From Aurelia coerulea (taxonomy: Eukaryota > Cnidaria > Scyphozoa > Semaeostomeae > Ulmaridae), in contig CM076959.1 of NCBI GenBank assembly GCA_039566865.1, positions 10,027,501-10,091,500 on the forward strand: a stretch of DNA of 64,000 nucleotides, in the 5' to 3' direction. Positions 26,480-41,200 of this stretch are shown piece by piece. Both the position numbers and the translations under genes were made by a program. Position 1 is the first letter of the stretch, and every line of letters begins with the position of its first letter. The notes under the pieces are model-generated. The model made no database searches. It was not told where the DNA came from and worked only from the letters and a program-made list of their open reading frames with translations.

Positions 26480-29265
26480 CTATAGACATTAGTTTTTTCT
26501 TTAGTCTCATTTTGGCTTTACTGCAAAAACAAACATCGATTAATTAAATGTTTATTGCCTAAAGAAAACAAAATAAAACACAAAAAGGGTCGATTAACGT
26601 ACTTTATTGGCTACAATATATATTATAAAGAGAATTGCACTCATCGTCCTTTAAAACTTTTGTTCTGCAAGTTACTTCTTTTATAGCATTACATTACTGC
26701 TGCAGCAACCATTCTTTGAAACAGTACTATAGACATTAGTTTTTTCTTTAGTCTCATTTTGGCTTTACTGCAAAAACAAACATCGATTAATTAAATGTTT
26801 ATTTCCTAAAAGAAAACAAAATAAAACACAAAAAGGGTCGATTAACGTACTTTATTGGCTACAATATATATTATCAACAGTATTGCACTAATCGTTTTTT
26901 AAAACTTTTGTTCTGCAAGTTACTTCTTTTATAGCACTAAATTAATGCTGCAGCAACCAATCTTGGAATCATTACTATAGACATTAGATTTTTCTTTAGT
27001 CTCATTTTGGCTTTACTGCATAAACAAACATCGATTAATTAAATGTTTATTTTCTCAAAGAAAGCAAATTTAAAACACAAAAAGTGTCGGTTAACGTATT
27101 TTATTAGCTACAATTTATATTATAAAGAGAATTGCACTCATCGTCCTTTAAAACTTTAGTTCTGCAAGTTACTTCTTTTATAGCATTACATTACTGCTGC
27201 AGCAACCATTCTTGGAAACAATACTATAGACATTAGCTTTTTCTTTAGTCTCATTTTGGCTTTACTGCAAAAACAAACATTGATTAATTAAATGTTTATT
27301 TCCTAAAAGAAAACAAAATAAAACACAAAAAGTGTCGGTTAATGTATTTTATTAGCTACAATTTATATTATAAAGAGAATTGCACTCATCGTCCTTTAAA
27401 ACTTTAGTTCTGCAAGTTACTTCTTTTATAGCATTACATTACTGCTGCAGCAACCATTCTTGGAAACAATACTATAGACATTAGCATTTTCTTTAGTCTC
27501 ATTTTGGCTTTACTGCATAAACAAACATCGATTAATTAAATGTTTACTTTCTCAAAGAAAACAAATTTAAAACACAAAAAGTGTCGGTTAACGTACTTTA
27601 ATAGCTACAATTTATATTATAAAGAGTATTGCACTAATCGTTTATAAAAACTTTTGTTCTGCAAGTTACTTCTTTTAAAGCACTAAATTAGTGCTGCAGC
27701 AACCATTCTTGGAATCATTACTATAGACATTATCTTTTTCTTTAGTCTCATTTTGGCTTTAATGCATTAACAAACGTCGATTAATTAAATGTTTATTTTC
27801 TCAGAGAAAACAAAATAAAAACAGAAAAAGTGTCGATTAACGTACTTTATTAGATACAATTTCTATTATAAAGATTATTGCACTTATCGCTCTTTAAAAC
27901 TTTAGTTCTGCAAGTTACTTCTTTTATAGCACTATATTAGTGCTGCCTCAACCATTCTTGGAAACATTACTATAGACATTAGTTTTTTCTTTAGTCCCTT
28001 TTTAGCTTTACTGCATCGATTAATTGAAGATTTTTTTTTCTCACAGAAAACAAAATAAAAGCACAAAAAGTGTGGATTAACGTACTTTAGTAGCTACATT
28101 TTGTATTATAATTAGTATTGCACTCATCGTTCTTTAAAACTTTAGTCCTGCCAGTTACTTCTTTTAAAGCACTATATTAGTACTGCAGCAACCATTCTTT
28201 GAAACGTTACTATAGACATTAGCTTTTTCTTTAGGCTCATTTTGGCTTTACTGCAGAAACAAACATCGATTAATTAAATAATTATTTTCTAAAAGAAAAC
28301 AAAATAAAAGCACAAAAAGTGTCGTTCAACGTACTTTAGTAGCTACAATTTCTATTATAAAGAGTATTGCACTCATCGTTCTTCAAAACTTTAGTTCTGC
28401 AAGTTACTTCTTTTATAACACTATTTTAGTGCTGAAGCAACCATTCTTGGAAACATTACTATAGACATTAGCTTTTTCTTTAGGCTCATTTTGGCTTTAC
28501 TGCATAAACAAACCTCGATTAATTAAATGTTTATTTTCTAAATGAAAACAAAATAAAAGTACAAAAAGTGTCGGTTAACGTACTTTAGTAGCTACAACTT
28601 CTATTTTAAAGAGTATTGCACTAATCGTTCTTTAAAACTTCAGTCCTGCCAGTTTCTTCTTTTAAGGCACTTTATTAGTGCTGCAGCAACCATTCTTTGA
28701 AACATTTCTATAGAAATTAGTTTTCTCTTTCGTCTCAATTTATATTTAGTGCATCAACAAACATCGATTAATGAAACGTTTATTTTCCAAAAGAAAACAA
28801 AATAAAAACACAAATAGTGTCGATTAACGTACTTTATTAGCTACAATTTCTATTACAAAGAGTATTGCACTCATCGTTCTTTAAAACTTTAGTCCTGCCA
28901 GTTACTTCTTTTAAAGCACTATATTAGTACAGCAGCAACCATTCTTTGAAACGTTACTATAGACATTAACTTTTTCTTTAGTCTCATTTTGGCTTTACTG
29001 CATCGATTAATTAAAAGTTTATTTTCTCAAAGAAAACAAAATAAAAATACAAAAAGTGTCGTTCAACGTTCTTTAGTAGCTACAATTTATAATATAAAGA
29101 GTATTGCACTCATCGTTCTTTAAAACTTTAGTTCTGCAAGTTACTTCTTTTAGAGCACTATATCAGTGCTGCAGCAACCATTCTTGGAAACATTACTATA
29201 GACAGTGGCTTTTTCTTTAGGCTCATTTTGGTTCTACTGCATAAACAAACATCGATTAATTAAAT
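26480..29265 (+). repeat. 2,987 bp higher-order periodicity, copy A
   Basis: Matches about 29,470-32,250 at an offset of 2,987 bp (26,701 with 29,688 and 27,944 with 30,931). It contains another copy of the TGCCTCAACC block, starting at 27,944. This copy keeps the monomer lost at 18,220 and 23,739, so it derives from the unfused version. A private GACAGTGGC replaces GACATTGGC near 29,204. Confidence 0.8.
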
Positions 29266-29410
29266 GTTTATTTTCTCAAAGAAAACAAATTTAAACCACA
29301 AAAAGTGTCGGTTAACGTACTTTATTAGCTACAATTTATATTAGAAAGACTATTGCACTCATCGTCCTTTAAAACTTTAGTTCTGCCAAGTTACTTCTTT
29401 TATAGCATTA

Positions 29411-29470
29411 CGTTTATTAGCTTTTTCTTTACTGCACTGCAACCATTCTTTGAAACAAATTTACTATACG
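29411..29470 (+). repeat. Local rearrangement within a monomer junction
   Basis: The usual GCATTACATTACTACTGCAGCAACC is replaced by GCATTACGTTTATTAGC, CTTTTTCTTTACTGCAC and TGCAACC, and AACAATACTATACACATT becomes AACAAATTTACTATACG TACATT. The inserted pieces are satellite-derived (TTAGCTTTTTCTTTACTGCA) but out of order, as in templated repair. All other copies of this monomer (15,138; 16,663; 19,380; 19,877; 22,182; 24,899; 25,396) are unrearranged. Confidence 0.78.
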
Positions 29471-32250
29471 TACATTAGCTTTTTCTTTAGTCTCATTTTG
29501 GCTTTACTGCAAAAACAAACATCGATTAATTAAATGTTTACTTCCTAAAAGAAAACAAAATAAAACACAAAAAGGGTCGATTAACGTACTTTATTGGCTA
29601 CAATATATATTATAAAGAGAATTGCACTCATCGTCCTTTAAAACTTTAGTTCTGCAAGTTACTTCTTTTATAGCATTACATTACTGCTGCAGCAACCATT
29701 CTTTGAAACAGTACTATAGACATTAGTTTTTTCTTTAGTCTCATTTTGGCTTTACTGCAAAAACAAACATCGATTAATTAAATGTTTATTTCCTAAAAGA
29801 AAACAAAATAAAACACAAAAAGGGTCGATTAACGTACTTTATTGGCTACAATATATATTATCAACAGTATTGCACTAATCGTCCTTTAAAACTTTTGTTC
29901 TGCAAGTTACTTCTTTTATAGCACTAAATTAATGCTGCAGCAACCAATCTTGGAATCATTACTATAGACATTAGATTTTTCTTTAGTCTCATTTTGGCTT
30001 TACTGCATAAACAAACATCGATTAATTAAATGTTTATTTTCTCAAAGAAAGCAAATTTAAAACACAAAAAGTGTCGGTTAACGTATTTTATTAGCTACAA
30101 TTTATATTATAAAGAGAATTGCACTCATCGTCCTTTAAAACTTTAGTTCTGCAAGTTACTTCTTTTATAGCATTACATTACTGCTGCAGCAACCATTCTT
30201 GGAAACAATACTATAGACATTAGCTTTTTCTTTAGTCTCATTTTGGCTTTACTGCAAAAACAAACATTGATTAATTAAATGTTTATTTCCTAAAAGAAAA
30301 CAAAATAAAACACAAAAAGTGTCGGTTAATGTATTTTATTAGCTACAATTTATATTATAAAGAGAATTGCACTCATCGTCCTTTAAAACTTTAGTTCTGC
30401 AAGTTACTTCTTTTATAGCATTACATTACTGCTGCAGCAACCATTCTTGGAAACAATACTATAGACATTAGCATTTTCTTTAGTCTCATTTTGGCTTTAC
30501 TGCATAAACAAACATCGATTAATTAAATGTTTACTTTCTCAAAGAAAACAAATTTAAAACACAAAAAGTGTCGGTTAACGTACTTTAATAGCTACAAGTT
30601 ATATTATAAAGAGTATTGCACTAATCGTTCATTAAAACTTTTGTTCTGCAAGTTACTTCTTTTAAAGCACTAAATTAGTGCTGCAGCAACCATTCTTGGA
30701 ATCATTACTATAGACATTATCTTTTTCTTTAGTCTCATTTTGGCTTTAATGCATTAACAAACGTCGATTAATTAAATGTTTATTTTCTCAGAGAAAACAA
30801 AATAAAAACAGAAAAAGTGTCGATTAACGTACTTTATTAGATACAATTTCTGTTATAAAGATTATTGCACTTATCGCTCTTTAAAACTTTAGTTCTGCAA
30901 GTTACTTCTTTTATAGCACTATATTAGTGCTGCCTCAACCATTCTTGGAAACATTACTATAGACATTAGTTTTTTCTTTAGTCCCTTTTTAGCTTTACTG
31001 CATCGATTAATTGAAGATTTTTTTTTCTCACAGAAAACAAAATAAAAGCACAAAAAGTGTGGATTAACGTACTTTAGTAGCTACATTTTGTATTATAATT
31101 AGTATTGCACTCATCGTTCTTTAAAACTTTAGTCCTGCCAGTTACTTCTTTTAAAGCACTATATTAGTACTGCAGCAACCATTCTTTGAAACGTTACTAT
31201 AGACATTAGCTTTTTCTTTAGGCTCATTTTGGCTTTACTGCAGAAACAAACATCGATTAATTAAATAATTATTTTCTAAAAGAAAACAAAATAAAAGCAC
31301 AAAAAGTGTCGTTCAACGTACTTTAGTAGCTACAATTTCTATTATAAAGAGTATTGCACTCATCGTTCTTCAAAACTTTAGTTCTGCAAGTTACTTCTTT
31401 TATAACACTATTTTAGTGCTGAAGCAACCATTCTTGGAAACATTACTATAGACATTAGCTTTTTCTTTAGGCTCATTTTGGCTTTACTGCATAAACAAAC
31501 CTCGATTAATTAAATGTTTATTTTCTAAATGAAAACAAAATAAAAGTACAAAAAGTGTCGGTTAACGTACTTTAGTAGCTACAACTTCTATTTTAAAGAG
31601 TATTGCACTAATCGTTCTTTAAAACTTCAGTCCTGCCAGTTTCTTCTTTTAAGGCACTTTATTAGTGCTGCAGCAACCATTCTTTGAAACATTTCTATAG
31701 AAATTAGTTTTCTCTTTCGTCTCAATTTATATTTAGTGCATCAACAAACATCGATTAATGAAACGTTTATTTTCCAAAAGAAAACAAAATAAAAACACAA
31801 ATAGTGTCGGTTAACGTACTTTATTAGCTACAATTTATATTAGAAAGACTATTGCACTCATCGTTCTTTAAAACTTTAGTCCTGCCAGTTACTTCTTTTA
31901 AAGCACTATATTAGTACAGCAGCAACCATTCTTTGAAACGTTACTATAGACATTAACTTTTTCTTTAGTCTCATTTTGGCTTTACTGCATCGATTAATTA
32001 AAAGTTTATTTTCTCAAAGAAAACAAAATAAAAATACAAAAAGTGTCGTTCAACGTTCTTTAGTAGCTACAATTTATAATATAAAGAGTATTGCACTCTT
32101 CGTTCTTTAAAACTTTAGTTCTGCAAGTTACTTCTTTTAGAGCACTATATCAGTGCTGCAGCAACCATTCTTGGAAACATTACTATAGACATTGGCTTTT
32201 TCTTTAGGCTCATTTTGGTTCTACTGCATAAACAAACATCGATTAATTAA
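29470..32250 (+). repeat. 2,987 bp higher-order periodicity, copy B
   Basis: Counterpart of 26,480-29,265. It overlaps the start of the 14 kb duplication at 30,931, so the 2,987 bp and 14 kb repeats share the TGCCTCAACC block. The copies part near 32,250: this one continues AATGATTTTGTTC, whereas copy A continues AATGTTTATTTTC at 29,265. The upstream edge is blurred by the rearrangement at 29,411-29,470. Confidence 0.8.
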
Positions 32251-35200
32251 ATGATTTTGTTCTAAAAGAAAACAAAATAAAAGCACAAAGAGTGTCGTTC
32301 AACATACTTTAGTAGCTACAATTTTTATTATAAAGTGTATTGCACTCATCGTTCTTTAAAACTTTAGTTCTGCCAGTTACTTCTTTTAAAGCACTATATT
32401 AGTGCTGCAGCAACCATTCTTTGAAACATTACTATAGACATTAGCTTTTTCTTTCGTCCAATTTTAGCTTTACTGCATAAACAAACATCGATTAATTAAA
32501 TGTTTATTTTCTCAAAGAAAACAAATTTAAACCACAAAAAGTGTCGGTTAACGTACTTTATTAGCTACAATTTATATTAGAAAGACAATTGCACTCATCG
32601 TTCTTTAAAACTTTAGTTCTGCCAGTTACTTCTTTTAAAGCACTATATTAGTGCTGCAGCAACCATTCTTTGAAACATTACTATAGACATTAGTTTTTTC
32701 TTTCGTCTCAATTTATATTAAGTGCATCAACAAACATCGATTAATGAAACGTTTATTTTCCAAAAGAAAACAAATATAAACACAAAAAGTGTGCATTAAC
32801 GTACTTTAGTAGCTACAATTTCTATTAGAAAGACTATTGCACTCATCGTTCTTTAAAACTTTAGTTCTGCCAGTTACTTCTTTTAAAGCACTATATTAGT
32901 GCTGCAGCAACCATTCTTTGAAACATTACTATAGACATTATTTTTTTCTTTAGTCTCATTTTGGCTTTACTGCATAAACAAACATCGGTTAATTAAATGT
33001 TTATTTTCTTAAAGAAAACAAAATTAAAACACAAAAAGTGTCAATTAAAGTACTTTATTAGCTACAATTTATATTAGAAAGACTATTGCACTCATCGTTC
33101 TTTAAAACTTTAGTTCTGCCAGTTACTTCTTTTAAAGCACTATATTAGTGCTGCAGCAACCATTCTTTGAAACATTACTTTAGACATTAGTTTTTTCTTT
33201 CGTCTCAATTTATATTAAGTGCATCAACAAACATCGATTAATGAAACGTTTATTTTCCAAAAGAAAACAAATATAAACACAAAAAGTGTGCATTAACGTA
33301 CTTTAGTAGCTACAATTTCTATTAGAAAGACTATTGCACTCATCGTTCTTTAAAACTTTAGTTCTGCCAGTTCCTTTTTTTAAAGCACTATATTAGTGCT
33401 GCAGCAACCATTCTTTGAAACATTACTATAGACATTAGTTTTTTCTTTAGTCTCATTTTGGCTTTACTGCATAAACAAACATCGGTTAATTAAATGTTTA
33501 TTTTCTTAAAGAAAACAAAATTAAAACACAAAAAGTGTCAATTAAAGTACTTTATTGGCTACAATTTCTATTACAAAGAGTATTGCACTCATCGTTCTTT
33601 AAAACTTTAGTCCTGCCAGTTACTTCTTTTAAAGGACTATATTAGTAAAGCAGCAACCATTCTTGGAAACATTACTATAGACATTAGCTTTTTCTTTAGT
33701 CTCTTTTTAGCTTTTCTGCATAAACAAACATCGGTTAATTAAAAGTTTATTTTCTCAAAGAAAACAAAATAAAAGCACAAAAAGTGTCGTTCAACGTACT
33801 TTAGTAGCTACAATATATATTTTAAAGAGTATTGCATTCATCGTTCTTTAAAACTTTAGTTCTGCAAGTTACTTCTTTTATAGCACTATATTAGTGTTGC
33901 AGCAACCATTCTTGGAAACATTACTATAAACATTGGCTTTTTCTTTAGGCTCATTTTGGCTTTACTGCATAAACAAACATCGATTAATTGAATGTTTATT
34001 TTCTAAAAGAAAATGAAATAAAAGCACAAAGAGTGTATTTCAACATACTTTAGTAGCTACAATTTTTATTATAAAGAGTATTGCACTCATCGTTCTTCAA
34101 AACTTTAGTCCTGCCAGTTACTTCTTTAAAGCACTATCTTAGTGCTGCAGCAACCATTCTTGGAAACATTACTATAGACATTAGCTTTTTCTTTCGTCCA
34201 ATTTTAGCTTTACTGCATAAACAAACATCGATTAATTAAATGTTTATTTTCTCAAAGAAAACAAATTTAAACCACAAAAAGTGTCGGTTTACGTACTTTA
34301 TTAGCTACAATGTATATTAGAAAGACTATTGCACTCATCGTTCTTTAAAACTTTAGTTCTGCCAGTTACTTCTTTTAAAGCACTATATTAGTGCTGCACC
34401 AACCATTCTTTGAAACATTACTATAGACATTAGTTTTTTCTTTCGTCTCAATTTATATTAAGTGCATCAACAAACATCGATTAATGAAACGTTTATTTTC
34501 TTAAAGAAAACAAAATTTAAAACACAAAAAGTGTGGATTAACGTACTTTATTAGCTACATTTTCTATTACAAAGAGTATTGCACTCATCAATCTTTAAAA
34601 CTTTAGTCCTGCCAGTTACTTCTTTTAAAGCACTATATTAGTACTGCAGCAACGATTCTTTGAAACGTTACTATAGACATTAGCTTTTTCTTTAGGCTCA
34701 TTTTGGCTTTACTGCATAAACAAACATCGATTAATTAAATATTTATTTTCTAAAAGAAAACAAAATAAAAGCACAAAAAGTGTCGTTCAACGTACTTAAG
34801 TAGCTACAATTTCTATTATAAAGAGTATTGCACTCATCGTTCTTTAAAACTTTAGTCCTGCCAGTTACTTCTTTTAAAGCACTTTATTAGTACTGCAGCA
34901 ACCATACTTTGAAACATTACTATAGACATTAGCTTTTTCTTTCGACCAATTTTAGCTTTACTGCATAAACAAACATCGATTATTTAAATGTTTATTTTCT
35001 CAAAGAAAACAAATTTAAACCACAAAAAGTGTGGATTAATGTACTTTATTAGCTACATTTTCTATTACAAAGAGTATTGCACTCATCGTTCTTTAAAACT
35101 TTAGTCCTGCCAGTTTCTTCTTTTAAAGCACTTTATTAGTGCTGCAGCAACCATTCTTGGAAACATTTTTATAGACATTAGCTTTTTTATTTAGTCTCAT

Positions 35201-38200
35201 TTTGGCTTTACTGCATAAACAAACATCGATCAATTAAATGTTTCTTTTCTCAAAGAAAACAAACTTAAAACACAAAAAGTGTGGATTAACGTACTTAAGT
35301 AGCTACAATTTCTATTATAAAGGGTAATGCACTCATCGTTCTTTAAAACTTTTGTTCTGCAAGTTACTTCTTTTATAGCAATATATTAGTGCTGCAGCAA
35401 CCATTCTTTGAAACATTACAAGAGACATTAGCTTTTTCTTTAGTCTCAATTTGGCTTTACTGCATCGGTTAATTAAATGTTTATTTTCTTAAAGAAAACA
35501 AAATTAAAACACAAAAAGTGTCAATTAAAGTACTTTATTGGCTACAATTTCTATTACAAAGACTATTGCAGTCATCGTTCTTTAAAAATTTAGTCCTGCC
35601 AGTTACTTCTTTTAAAGGAATATATTAGTAAAGCAGCAACCATTCTTTGAAACGTTACTATAGACATTAGCTTTTTCATTAGTCTCATTTGGGCTTTACT
35701 GCATCGATTAATTAAAAGTTTATTTTCTCAAAGAAAACAAAATAAAAGCACAAAAAGTGTCTTTCAACGTACTTTAGTAGCTACAATTTATATTTTAAAG
35801 AGTATTGCATTCATCGTAGGGCCCCTTGAAAATCAGCACTTGCTCATCGTTCTTTCAAATCGTTCTTTAAAACTTTAGTTCTGCAAGTTACTCCTTTTAT
35901 AGCACTATATTAGTGTTGCAGCAACCATTCTTGGAAACATTACTATAGACATTAGCTTTTTCTTTAGTCTCATTTTTGCTTTTCTGCATAAACAAACATC
36001 GATTAAGTAAATGTTTATTTTCTCGAAGAAAACAAAATAAACGCACAAAAATTGTTGTTCAACGTACTTTAGTAGCTAAAATTTCTATTATAAAGAGTAT
36101 TGCACTCATCGTTCTTTAAAACTTTAGTCCTGCCAGTTACTTCTTTTAAAGCACTATATTAGTACTGCAGCAACCATTCTTGGAAACATTACTATAGACA
36201 TTAGCTTTTTCTTTCGACCAATTTTAGCTTTACTGCATAAACAAACATCGATTATTTAAATGTTTATTTTCTCAAAGAAAACAAATTTAAACCACAAAAT
36301 GTGTCGGTTAACGTACTTTATTAGCTACAATTTATATTAGAAAGACTATTGCACTCATCGTTCTTTAAAACTTTAGTTCTGCCAGTTACTTCTTTTAAAG
36401 CACTATATTAGTGCTGCAGCAACCATTGTTTGAAACATTACTATAGACATTAGTTTTTCTTCCGTCTCAATTTATATTAAGTGCATCAACAAACATCGAT
36501 TAATGAAACGTTTATTTTCCAAAAGAAAACAAATATAAACACAAAAAGTGTGCATTAACGTACTTTATTAGCTACAATTTCTATTACAAAGAGTATTGCA
36601 CTCATCGTTCTTTAAAACCTTAGTCCTGCCAGTTACTTCTTTTAAAGCACTATATTAGTACTGCAGCAACCATTCTTTGAAACGTTACTATAGACATTAG
36701 CTTTTTCTTTAGTCTCATTTTAGCTTTTCGGCATAAACAAACATCGATTAATTAAATGTTTATTTTCTCGAAGAAAACAAAATAAAAGCACAAAAATTGT
36801 TGTTCAACGTACTTTAGTAGCTACAATTTCTATTATAAAGAGTATTGCACTCATCGTTCTTTAAAACTTTAGTCCTGCCAGTTACTTCTTTTAAAGCACT
36901 ATATTAGTACTACAGCAACCATTCTTTGAAACGTTACTATAGTCATTAGCTTTTTCTTTAGTCTCATTTTGGCTTTACTGCATCGATTAATTAAAAGTTT
37001 ATTTTCTCAAAGAAAACAAAATAAAAATACAAAAAGTGTCGTTCAACGTACTTTAGTAGCTACAATTTATATTATAAAGAGTATCGCACTCATCGTTCTT
37101 TAAAACTTTTGTTCTGCAAGTTACTCCTTTTATAGCACTATATTAGTGCTGCAGCAACCATTCTTGGAAACATTACTATAGACATTGGCTTTTTCTTTAG
37201 GCTCATTTTGGCTTTACTGCGTAAACAAACATCGATTAATTAAATGTTTATATTCTAAAAGAAAACAAAAGAAAAGCACAAAGATTGCATTTCAACATAC
37301 TTTAGTAGCTACAATTTTTATTATAAAGAGTATTGCACTCATCGTTCTTCAAAACTTTATTCCTGCGAGTTACTTCTTTTAAAGCACTATCTTAGTGCTG
37401 CAGCAACCATTCTTGGAAACATTACTATAGACATTAGCTTTTTCTTTCGACCAATTTTAGCTTTACTGCATAAACAAACATCGATTATTTAAATGTTTAT
37501 TTTCTCAAAGAAAACAAATTTAAACCACAAAATGTGTCGGTTAACGTACTTTATTAGCTAAAATTTATATTAGAAAGACTATTGCACTCATCGTTCTTTA
37601 AAATTTAGTTCTGCCAGTTACTTCTTTTAAAGCACTATATTAGTGCTGCAGCAACCATTGTTTGAAACATTACTATAGACATTAGTTTTTTCTTCCGTCT
37701 CAATTTATATTAAGTGCATCATCAAACATCGATTAATGAAACTTTTATTTTCCAAAAGAAAACAAATATAAACACAAAAAGTGAGCATTAACGTACTTTA
37801 TTAGCTACAATTTCTATTACAAAGAGTATTGCACTCATCGTTCTTTAAAACTTTAGTCCTGCCAGTTACTTCTTTTAAAGCACTTTATTAGTACTGCAGC
37901 AACCATTCTTTGAAACGTTACTATAGACATTAGCTTTTTCTTTAGTCTCATTTTAGCTTTTCTGCATAAACAAACATCGATTAATTAAATGTTTATTTTC
38001 TCGAAGAAAACAAAATAAAAGCAAATAAATTGTTGATCAACGTACTTTAGTAGCTACAATTTCTATTATAAGGAGTATTGCACTCATCGTTCTTTAAAAC
38101 TTTAGTCCTGCCAGTTACTTCTTTTAAAGGAATATATTAGTAAAGCAGCAACCATTCTTTGAAACGTTACTATAGACATTAGCTTTTTCATTAGTCTCAT

Positions 38201-41200
38201 TTGGGCTTTACTGCATAGATTAATTAAAAGTTTATTTTCTCAAAGAAAACAAAATAAAAGCACAAAAAGTGTCTTTCAACGTACTTTAGTAGCTACAATT
38301 TATATTTTAAAGAGTATTGCATTCATCGTTCTTTAAAACTTTAGTTCTGCAAGTTACTCCTTTTATAGCACTATATTAATGTTGCAGCAACCATTCTTGG
38401 AAACATTACTATAGACATTAGCTTTTTCTTAAGTCTCATTTTTGCTTTTCTGCATTAACAAACATCGATTAATTAAATGTTTATTTTCTCGAAGAAAAAA
38501 AAATAAACGCACAAAAATTGTTGTTCAACGTACTTTAGTAGCTAAAATTTCTATTATAAAGAGTATTGCACTCATCGTTCTTTAAAACTTTAGTCCTGCC
38601 AGTTACTTCTTTTAAAGCACTATATTAGTACTGCAGCAACCATTCTTGGAAACATTACTATAGACATTAGCTTTTTCTTTCGACCAATTTTAGCTTTACT
38701 GCATAAACAAACATCGATTATTTAAATGTTTATTTTCTCAAAGAAAACAAATTTAAACCACAAAATGTGTCGGTTAACGTACTTTATTAGCTACAATTTA
38801 TATTAGAAAGACTATTGCACTCATCGTTCTTTAAAATTTAGTTCTGCCAGTTACTTCTTTTAAAGCACTATATTAGTGCTGCAGCAACCATTGTTTGAAA
38901 CATTACTATAGACATTAGTTTTTTCTTCCGTCTCAATTTATATTAAGTGCATCATCAAACATCGATTAATGAAACTTTTATTTTCCAAAAGAAAACAAAT
39001 ATAAACACAAAAAGTGAGCATTAACGTACTTTATTAGCTACAATTTCTATTACAAAGAGTATTGCACTCATCGTTCTTTAAAACTTTAGTCCTGCCAGTT
39101 ACTTCTTTTAAAGCACTTTATTAGTACTGCAGCAACCATTCTTTGAAACGTTACTATAGACATTAGCTTTTTCTTTAGTCTCATTTTAGCTTTTCTGCAT
39201 AAACAAACATCGATTAATTAAATGTTTATTTTCTCGAAGAAAACAAAATAAAAGCACATAAATTGTTGATCAACGTACTTTAGTAGCTACAATTTCTATT
39301 ATAAAGAGTATTGCACTCATCGTTCTTTAAAACTTTAGTCCTGCCAGTTACTTCTTTTAAAGCACTATATTAGTACTGCAGCAACCATTCTTGGAAACAT
39401 TACTATAGACATTAGCTTTTTCTTTCGACCAATTTTAGCTTTACTGCATAAACAAACATCGATTATTTAAATGTTTATTTTCTCAAAGAAAACAAATTTA
39501 AACCACAAAATGTGTCGGTTAACGTACTTTATTAGCTACAATTTATATTAGAAAGACTATTGCACTCATCGTTCTTTAAAACTTTAGTTCTGCCAGTTAC
39601 TTCTTTTAAAGCACTATATTAGTGCTGCAGCAACCATTGTTTGAAACATTACTATAGACATTAGTTTTTCTTCCGTCTCAATTTATATTAAGTGCATCAA
39701 CAAACATCGATTAATGAAACGTTTATTTTCCAAAAGAAAACAAATATAAACACAAAAAGTGAGCATTAACGTACTTTATTAGCTACAATTTCTATTACAA
39801 AGAGTATTGCACTCATCGTTCTTTAAAACTTTAGTCCTGCCAGTTACTTCTTTTAAAGCACGATATTAGTACTGCAGCAACCATTCTTGGAAACATTACT
39901 ATAGACATTGGTTTTTTTTTCGACCAATTTTAGCTTTACTGCATAAACAAACATCGATTATTTAAATGTTTATTTTCTCAAAGAAAACAAATTTAAACCA
40001 CAAAATGTGTCGGTTAACGTACTTTATTAGCTACAATTTCTATTATAAAGAGTATTGCACTCATCGTTCTTTAAAACTTTAGTCCTGCCAGTTACTTCTT
40101 TTAAAGCACTATATTAGTACTACAGCAACCATTCTTCGAAACGTTACTATAGACATTAGCTTTTTCTTTAGTCTCATTTTGGCTTTACTGCATCGATTAA
40201 TTAAAAGTTTATTTTCTCAAAGAAAACAAAATAAAAGTACAAAAAGTGTCGTTCAACGTACTTTAGCAGCTACAATTTATATTATAAAGAGTATCGCACT
40301 CATCGTTCTTTAAAATTTTAGTTCTGCAAGTTACTTCTTTTATAGCACTATATTAATGCTGCAGCAACCATTCTTGGAAACATTACTATAGACATTGGCT
40401 TTTTCTTTAGGCTCATTTTGGCTTTACTGCGTAAACAAACATCGATTAATTAAATGTTTACATTCTAAAAGAAAACAAAAGAAAAGCACAAAGATTGTAT
40501 TTCAACATACTTTAGTAGCTACAATTATTATCATAAAGAGTATTGCACTCATCGTTCTTCAAAACTTTATTCCTGCGAGTTACTTCTTTTAAAGCACTAT
40601 CTTAGTGCTGCAGCAACCATTCTTGGAAACATTACTATAGACATGAGCTTTTTCTTTCGACCAATTTTAGCTTTACTGCATAAACAAACATCGATTATTT
40701 AAATGTTTATTTTCTCAAAGAAAACAAATTTAAACCACAAAATGTGTCGGTTAACGTACTTTATTAGCTACAATTTATATTAGAAAGACTATTGCACTTA
40801 TTGTTCTTTAAAACTTTAGTTCTGCCAGTTACTTCCTTTAAAGCACTATATTAGTGCTGCAGCAACCATTGTTTGAAACATTACTATAGACATTAGTTTT
40901 TTCTTTCGTCTCAATTTATATTAAGTGCATCAACAAACATCGATTAATAAAACGTTCATTTTCCAAAAGAAAACAAATATAAACACAAAAAGTGTGCATT
41001 AACGTACTTTATTAGCTACAATTTCTATTACAAAGAGTATTGCACTCATCGTTCTTTAAAACCTTAGTCCTGCCAGTTACTTCTTTTAAAGCACTATATT
41101 AGTACTGCAGCAACCATTCTTTGAAACGTTATTATAGACATTAGCTTTTTCTTTAGGCTCATTTTGGCTTTACTGCATAAACAAACATAGATTAATTAAA

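Noticed and set aside
1..30931. Simple assembly duplication as the full explanation of the repeats
   Set aside because: Copies differ by substitutions, whole-monomer indels and private insertions, which a plain assembly error would not create. Partial collapse or mis-joining still cannot be excluded from sequence alone.
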